Assembly (NCBI GenBank): GCA_023212695.1
Contig: JALCCG010000459.1
Location: 1 to 10,854 of the forward strand
Source of the DNA: Sporisorium sorghi
Lineage: Eukaryota > Basidiomycota > Ustilaginomycetes > Ustilaginales > Ustilaginaceae
DNA: 10,854 nucleotides
Reading direction: 5' to 3'
Positions 6,275 to 10,854 of the stretch are shown here, one piece after another. How positions within the stretch are numbered: position 1 is the stretch's first letter; every line of letters starts with the position of its first letter. The notes below the pieces were generated by a model that did no database searches, was not told the origin of the DNA, and saw nothing but the letters and a program-made list of their open reading frames with translations. Position numbers and translations under genes: made by a program.

Positions 6275-8371
6275 CTACCACCTTCGAGCCGCAGCAGGGT
6301 TGTGCAGAGGAGGTAGCGTGTTCTTCGGATCCACAGCTAGCCCGCTCCTCAGGCTCGACGACATGGTCTTGCGGTCGAGGTCAAGCGTGTCTTCGCTGCT
6401 GCGGTCGCGCGCCGACGAGATGGGCGGCATCGACGATGACGCGTAGTTGGTCGAGCGGTCCGAGCTGTACGGGTGCTGGTAGCCCGCCGATGAAGACGAC
6501 GACGACGATGCGGCCGAAGCGCCGTTGGCACCACCGCCCATGAGTCGACCACGCGCCGACAACGACGTCGTGGCGGCAGGGCTCGACGACGCTGCTGCCG
6601 CACTGAGCTTGTCGAGCCCCGAGGCAGCAATGCCCTCCGGAACCGAGTAGGCGCTCGAAGTAGGGCTCGACTTGGGACTCTGCGAAGAGCGCGCCGATGG
6701 GACACCGGACACGGGCGCAGACGCCGCATGCGCCGCCATGGGCATGCGCGAAGCAGGTCCCGGCGGTGGCAGCGTGGCCACACTAGGCGGCACGCGGTCA
6801 CGCTGACTGCTGCTCGTCGACGTGCTTCGACGGTGATAGTCGGCCGCCGACGAGTCGACACCCGCCAGCTCCGGATCCAACGACGCCGCCGCGATGCGCG
6901 ACGACGGGTCATACACGTCTCGTCGGTGCGGCGAGACCGACACGGCCGAACGAGGATAGCCAGGCGCAAAGCGAGGGTCGATGAACGACGGTGGAGCCTG
7001 ACTCCATGCCATAGGCGGCGCCGGCGTCGAAGAGCCCGAGTAGATGCCGCCGTTCATCGCGGCATCGCGCGCATAAGGTGCCGGCGGGGCAGGGTCGCGG
7101 TAGCGAGGGTCGTACGCAACGGCACTGTGAGGCAGAGACAGACGACCTTGCTTGGCCATCTGCGACGACCAGTAGTCTGCGGGCGCCTCGTAGTGTCCCG
7201 CGACATCGAGCCCAACACCCGGCAGGCTCGACTCCCTCTTCATGCGAGCATCGTCGATCGATGACGGCGAAGCGCTGCGGTCGTCGTCCAGACCACCGCG
7301 CAACGATTCGCGTCGGCTGCGCGGTATGCCCACCATCCTCTCGATGGTTTCGCCCTTCTTGCGGCCGTGCTGGTCTTTGACTTCGTGAACCACGGCGATG
7401 GCGGTGCCATCTTCGAGGGCGCGTCGACCGAGCTCAGCCTTGGCTTCCGCCTCTGCATCGGCGGCGTCGAGGTCGAGGTGGTCGAGGTCGAGCTGGGCAG
7501 CTGCGTCGCGAGCCTGTGCCGACTGAGAGGCACGACCCTTGGGATGCAGAATGTGGGTGCGGTAGTGTTGCAGGCTGTTGTCCTGTCGAGAGAAACGGGC
7601 CTTGCATCCAGGGAAGGTGCATCGGTAGGGCTTCTGGCCCGTGTGGATGCGATTGTGACGCGCGGCGTGGCCGCTCGTTGAAAAGGTCTTGTCGCAGCCG
7701 GGGTGCTGGCACGGGTAGCGCTTCTTGCCACCGACGGTGATGGCGCCCGAGCCGTTGTCCTTGGCGGTTCGCTTGGCCATGGCGTTGCTGGCGTCACCGT
7801 AGGGCATGTTGCGATCAAAGAGGTAGGTGCTGTCGGAGCTGCTGCTGCTGGAGCGACGGCTGTAGTCGTTGGGATCGAGGTAGGCGCCCGATCGGTCCCA
7901 CTGACCTGGAGGAAAGATGCCGGTAGCTGAAGGAGGCAGAGGCTCTCCCGGTCGCATACCAATGCTCTGAGGTTCGGCGGAGATGTAGTTGCCACGAAGC
8001 ACCTTGTGTCCCTGCAGACCACGATGATGGTGGGGCTCGGGGAAGTCAGCGGGTGCTTCGATGCGTGGCAATCGGATGGATTCGGCTGGATGAGCCTTGT
8101 GATGAGCAGACCTGTTGTCGTAGGACAAGTCTAGCGAGGTAGGTGGTGAGGTAGAGGCAGTGGAACGGTCGCCACTGCGTAGGAGAGATTCTGTTGATGA
8201 CGAGGTAGAATCGAAGGCAGAATGGGACATGCTTGTCGGAGAGTGATGATGGCGGGGTGGGTAGGGTGGATCCAAGAACGAATTGTTTTGCTCGGTCTTG
8301 TACGGCGGTGGAGCACGGTCGTTGAGCAAAGTAACGACGCCTCCGGCAGATGGTAGGGAGAAAGGTGCCAT
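6275..8371 (-). CDS. NRG1: C2H2 zinc-finger transcription factor, Nrg1-type
   Basis: A single open frame of 698 residues. Two adjacent C2H2 fingers lie at about 219-275: Cys221, Cys226, His239, His243, then Cys251, Cys256, His269, His273, joined by the linker TGQKPYRC. The signatures FSTSGHAARHNRIHTG and RFSRQDNSLQHYRTH closely match yeast Nrg1/Nrg2, repressors of glucose-repressed and filamentation genes that act with Ssn6-Tup1. The rest looks disordered: Ser/Pro-rich N-terminus with His runs, a poly-Ser block near 180, and a Ser/Ala/Pro-rich C-terminal half with another poly-Ser run near 630. An Asp/Ala/Glu-rich charged stretch follows the fingers. The ATG at 8369-8371 is the first in frame after an upstream TGA near 8450. 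Several antisense frames are open through this gene as a side effect of base composition. In a dimorphic fungus a role in the yeast-hypha switch or carbon response is a reasonable inference. Orthology to Nrg1 rests on the finger pair only. Confidence 0.87.
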   Translation of the reverse strand: MAPFSLPSAGGVVTLLNDRAPPPYKTEQNNSFLDPPYPPRHHHSPTSMSHSAFDSTSSSTESLLRSGDRSTASTSPPTSLDLSYDNRSAHHKAHPAESIRLPRIEAPADFPEPHHHRGLQGHKVLRGNYISAEPQSIGMRPGEPLPPSATGIFPPGQWDRSGAYLDPNDYSRRSSSSSSDSTYLFDRNMPYGDASNAMAKRTAKDNGSGAITVGGKKRYPCQHPGCDKTFSTSGHAARHNRIHTGQKPYRCTFPGCKARFSRQDNSLQHYRTHILHPKGRASQSAQARDAAAQLDLDHLDLDAADAEAEAKAELGRRALEDGTAIAVVHEVKDQHGRKKGETIERMVGIPRSRRESLRGGLDDDRSASPSSIDDARMKRESSLPGVGLDVAGHYEAPADYWSSQMAKQGRLSLPHSAVAYDPRYRDPAPPAPYARDAAMNGGIYSGSSTPAPPMAWSQAPPSFIDPRFAPGYPRSAVSVSPHRRDVYDPSSRIAAASLDPELAGVDSSAADYHRRSTSTSSSQRDRVPPSVATLPPPGPASRMPMAAHAASAPVSGVPSARSSQSPKSSPTSSAYSVPEGIAASGLDKLSAAAASSSPAATTSLSARGRLMGGGANGASAASSSSSSSAGYQHPYSSDRSTNYASSSMPPISSARDRSSEDTLDLDRKTMSSSLRSGLAVDPKNTLPPLHNPAAARRW

Positions 8372-9169
8372 AAAGGAGCGAGGGGAGATCGCGAATGGAA
8401 ATGGAGAGAGGTGAAGAGACAGTCGAAAAGCAAAGATGACTGCCTGCGAGTGTCAACAACAGCGTTTGAATGCTTGCTGAGGACGGTGGTCTGGAGTGCG
8501 GAAGCCTGTCCTCTCACAAAGCGTCAAAGCGATGAGAGATGGTGTATATGACAAGACTAGCTCGATGCGCTTGGGTTCGCGTAAAAGAGTCAAGAGTCGA
8601 TGGACGATCCTGACTGCGGTGGAGAAGCGTTGAGGAGATGAAAAGATCGTTTGCGATGAAGCGATCTCTGGCGATAATTCCTAGTGTGGATGCAAGACGA
8701 GGGTCTATTGGAGCATCGAATGTTGGTATGAGCGGGTAAGCTGAAGATCGACGCGTTGATTACTCTTCGAGAAAGAGGGGGTTGGTATGGGTCGGTCTAC
8801 GTTGAATCGCGATGGATGTCTGAAGAGCGTTGGTCGTGGTGGTGGCCGGTGAGATTGTTGTAAGAGCTGCTGCGTGCTGGTGTATCGTCGTCGTGGTCGT
8901 ATCGATTGGTATCGTAGATGATGATGGTGGTGGAGGAGGAAAAGGGAGAACCGGGGCGGAAGCTACAGCGGGCAGACGGGCAGGCAGGCTGGGCGGTGAG
9001 AGGGCAGCGTCAGACAAGCAAGCTAAGGCACGCAGACGAAAACCTGGGTCGTGGCTGGTGCACCCTTGGGATGAAGTGAGCAGCAGCGCGTGGTCAAAGG
9101 CCCGCAGCGGAGATGGAAGCCGTGGGACGATGACGAGAAGTCGGTGCGGATACCGTTGCAGGACGGATC

Positions 9170-9201
9170 GAGAGAGAGAGAGAGAGTGTGTGTGTGTGTG
9201 G
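9170..9201. repeat. Compound (GA)n(GT)n microsatellite
   Basis: A GA run (9170-9186) passes directly into a GT run (9186-9201). It lies about 800 bases upstream of the Nrg1-like ATG. Such compound dinucleotide tracts are length-variable in most genomes. Confidence 0.9.
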
Positions 9202-9641
9202 GAGCGACTCTAAGCGATTATGCAGACGGAGCCCGGCGACTTGGAATCTGCTGCCAAATGGTGACAGGGCAGATGACAGGCGAGAGGAGAGAGAGAAGCA
9301 GAGATGACGGCGTCTCTGACGGGAGGAGAGGCAAGGAGCGGTGGGATGGTGTACGCTTAGAGGCCGTAAATGCAGTGGAAGCGAGACACGGCGATGAAGG
9401 ATGAAGAGCAAGGGTTTGCGTCAAGATGCTGATGGGTGAGTGCACGATGGTGTTGGAAGATCTCCTTTGCAAGCTAAGAGAGGGAGAGATAGCAAGAGAG
9501 AGAGAGGGATGGCTAGGTCGATCTGCGTGGGTAGCGAGCAGAGGCGTGGTCGAAGAGAGACAATGACGAAAGAGAAGGGGCTGGCTGGCTTGGTGTGACG
9601 AAAAGGGTCCAGCGTGGCTGGAGAAGGGGGAGGAGGAAGGA

Positions 9642-9659
9642 CTCTCTCTCTCTCTCTCT
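9642..9659. repeat. (CT)9 microsatellite
   Basis: A perfect CT run on the plus strand, directly after a strongly purine-rich segment (about 9620-9640). Its strand bias is opposite to its surroundings, so the junction forms a short inverted purine/pyrimidine boundary. Confidence 0.9.
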
Positions 9660-10084
9660 TCCTCTTCTCAGCCACGATCAAAAGGTGGGAAGTACGGTCG
9701 ACGTCTGACCACTAGGCAGAGGCAGCACTAGCTAGATGCGACGATGACGGAGGAATCGCGTAAAAAGAGGAGGAAGGAAGAAGAAAAGAGGCAAACAAGC
9801 GTTGCATCCGGACTGGGCCCTGCCAAGGGAGGAGAAGGGGAAAAGATTAGAGAGAAGGGAGGGAAAGAAAATATGGGTGACGCAAACAGCAAACGAGACC
9901 CTTGAGTGGTGCCCGGCCAAAGGGAGAGGAGGGATGCTGATTGGAAGAGAAAACCCAGGCGATGAGGATGCAAGAAGAGGAAGAGCGAGAGAGGGAAAGA
10001 GGCGAGGGCAAAGTCACGAGGAAGCGAACGCGAAGTGCCAGAAGGGTTACAGGGGAAGAAAGCGCAGAGAAAGAAAGGGAGAAA

Positions 10085-10101
10085 GAGAGAGAGAGAGAGA
10101 G
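10085..10101. repeat. GA microsatellite within a polypurine stretch
   Basis: A perfect 17-base GA run at the end of an almost pure purine segment that begins near 10050. It lies in the upstream region of the Nrg1-like gene. Confidence 0.85.
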
Positions 10102-10251
10102 CCAGTAAGATCGAGGCAAGCGATGATGCTGCTATGCTGCTGCAGCCGTCATCCACCTTACAGGTCTCTCTCGATGGGCAAAAGCGAAGAGCGAAGAATG
10201 CGCGAAAGCCAACGGCGAACCTAGAGGTTAGTTGCCAGAGGAAAGGGTCCG

Positions 10252-10278
10252 ACGTCAACGTCAACGACGACGACGACG
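10252..10278. repeat. Tandem ACGTCA hexamers followed by (ACG)5
   Basis: ACGTCA occurs twice head to tail (10252-10263) and runs into ACG triplets (10264-10278). On the minus strand each hexamer reads TGACGT, the half-site of CRE/ATF-type bZIP factors. It may be a regulatory cluster or just a microsatellite variant. Confidence 0.6.
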
Positions 10279-10374
10279 AGAGATGGTGATAATGAGGGTA
10301 TGATGATGCTGATGCTCGGAGGATGACGCTGCGTGCTGCTGCTGTTGTGTTTGGACGTGGTGATGCAGAGACCC

Positions 10375-10402
<28 letters not shown>
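10375..10402. repeat. (AG)14 microsatellite
   Basis: A perfect 28-base AG run, the longest dinucleotide tract in the window. It lies about 2 kb upstream of the Nrg1-like start codon. Confidence 0.92.
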
Positions 10403-10405
<3 letters not shown>

Positions 10406-10457
10406 CAGAGCAGAGGAGTCAGTCAGAAGCAGAGTTCCAAATTTGGATTGGACTGAA

Positions 10458-10498
10458 TTTTCTTTTTTTTTTCTTTTTTTCTTCTTGCTTCTTTTCCA
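10458..10498. repeat. T-rich tract ending in CCAG
   Basis: About 40 bases are almost pure T and C, ending TTTTCCAG on the plus strand. This resembles an intron acceptor, but I see no matching exon after it. It may act as a nucleosome-depleting poly(dA:dT) element. Confidence 0.7.
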
Positions 10499-10641
10499 GT
10501 CAAATCACGGTCTGTAAGGGTCCGTCCGATTGCAGCCAGAGCGAGAGCGCCTCTTCTCTGGAAGAAGCATGAGAGAAAAAAAAAGGCACGCGACGTGCTT
10601 TTGTTGACTGGTCCACACCGCAAAAAAGCAGGGTTCGCGCG

Positions 10642-10659
10642 TCGCTTTCGCTTTCGCTT
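10642..10659. repeat. (TCGCTT)3 hexamer repeat
   Basis: Three perfect tandem copies of TCGCTT. On the minus strand this reads AAGCGA repeated. No associated gene or known site is recognised. Confidence 0.8.
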
Positions 10660-10730
10660 GATCCTTGAGAGCTCTGATTGACAGGGCGATCGGAGGGTCC
10701 CGAAATTCAAATATCATTTTTTTAGACAAG

Positions 10731-10759
<29 letters not shown>
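10731..10759. repeat. 29-base poly(A) tract
   Basis: A pure run of 29 A after GACAAG, which also ends in A's neighbour G. No reverse-transcriptase frame, flanking target-site duplication or truncated gene copy is visible beside it, so there is no support for a retroposon tail. It is probably a poly(dA:dT) promoter element or plain homopolymer. Confidence 0.9.
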
Positions 10760-10761
<2 letters not shown>

Positions 10762-10854
10762 AGACTCCGAGACCGACCATGACCGCAGCTAGAGGGAGAG
10801 AGAGATGGACGAAACAAACTTTTTCATCAGACGTCATTGAAGGAGGATGTGCGC

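Larger units (their letters stand above)
8372..10854 (-). promoter_or_regulatory. 2.5-kb gene-poor region, probable leader and promoter of the Nrg1-like gene
   Basis: No frame here shows family resemblance or sensible composition. Most open frames are low-complexity readings of purine or triplet repeats, and several begin only at TTG. From about 9160 to 10410 the plus strand is strongly purine-rich, so transcripts of the regulator starting there would have a long pyrimidine-rich leader. CT-rich stretches are common upstream of fungal start sites. A CACTCGCAG acceptor-like sequence lies about 70 bases before the ATG on the minus strand, so a 5'-UTR intron is possible. The right end may also include the flank of a gene outside the window. 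Confidence 0.5.

Noticed and set aside
8760..9017. 85-residue minus-strand frame rich in Thr, Pro and Ser
   Set aside because: It begins at TTG, has no ATG at all, and its sequence is a translation of GTG/GTT/GGA triplet repeats.
9094..9411. 105-residue minus-strand frame, Ser/Leu/His-rich
   Set aside because: It starts at TTG and mostly reads through GA/GT microsatellites.
9917..9925. CCAAAGGGA, one base away from the smut pheromone response element ACAAAGGGA
   Set aside because: A single imperfect 9-mer in a purine-rich region is expected by chance.
10731..10759. Poly(A) as the tail of a retroposed element, or paired with the T70 at the left end as inverted termini
   Set aside because: No element body, target-site duplication or terminal similarity beyond the homopolymers is visible, and ordinary single-copy genes lie between them.
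10505..10837. 110-residue minus-strand frame with a poly-Phe run
   Set aside because: It has a true ATG but contains about ten Phe from the A29 tract and no recognisable motif.
1..10854. tRNA, rRNA or CRISPR array
   Set aside because: No cloverleaf with A and B boxes, no rRNA-like sequence, and no spaced direct repeats were seen. The repeats present are simple tandem tracts.

Overview
The window looks like nuclear DNA of a basidiomycete fungus, most likely a smut or a yeast relative of smuts (Ustilaginales). The reasons are few, short spliceosomal introns with GT..AG ends, a TACTAAC branch point, GC-rich coding sequence with many open antisense frames, and proteins of fungal families (Mdm31, Nrg1-type zinc finger). 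The lineage is inferred from general character, not from a search. There is no bacterial-style operon structure, tRNA, rRNA, CRISPR array or transposon.

Layout: (1) 1-263 is the left edge. It holds a 70-base pure T tract ending in a splice-acceptor-like sequence, then a 37-codon ATG-started small ORF. (2) 264-2951 (+) is an 895-residue Mdm31/Mdm32-family mitochondrial inner-membrane protein. (3) 2952-3507 is its 3' flank plus the promoter of the next gene, with a TATA-like element and a G/C hairpin. (4) 3508-5039 (+) is a class V aminotransferase of the cysteine-desulfurase-like type with one 91-nt intron. A one-base frameshift lies in a C6 run; both sides are clearly coding. (5) 5282-5765 (-) is a 74-residue ZNF706/At2g23090-type zinc-binding protein in three exons, the first contributing only the start codon. 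(6) 5766-6274 is intergenic with a (GA)13 tract. (7) 6275-8371 (-) is a 698-residue C2H2 transcription factor with an Nrg1-type finger pair. (8) 8372-10854 is about 2.5 kb without a supportable gene. It is very rich in purine (+) / pyrimidine (-) tracts and microsatellites, and probably serves as leader and promoter of the Nrg1-like gene.

The four genes do not form an evident pathway: mitochondrial inner-membrane organisation, a PLP enzyme, a small zinc protein and a regulator are ordinary neighbours in a fungal chromosome. I found no convincing new multi-gene system. The points most worth checking are the frameshifted aminotransferase, the start-codon-only coding exon, the small ORF before MDM31 and the long polypurine upstream region of the regulator.
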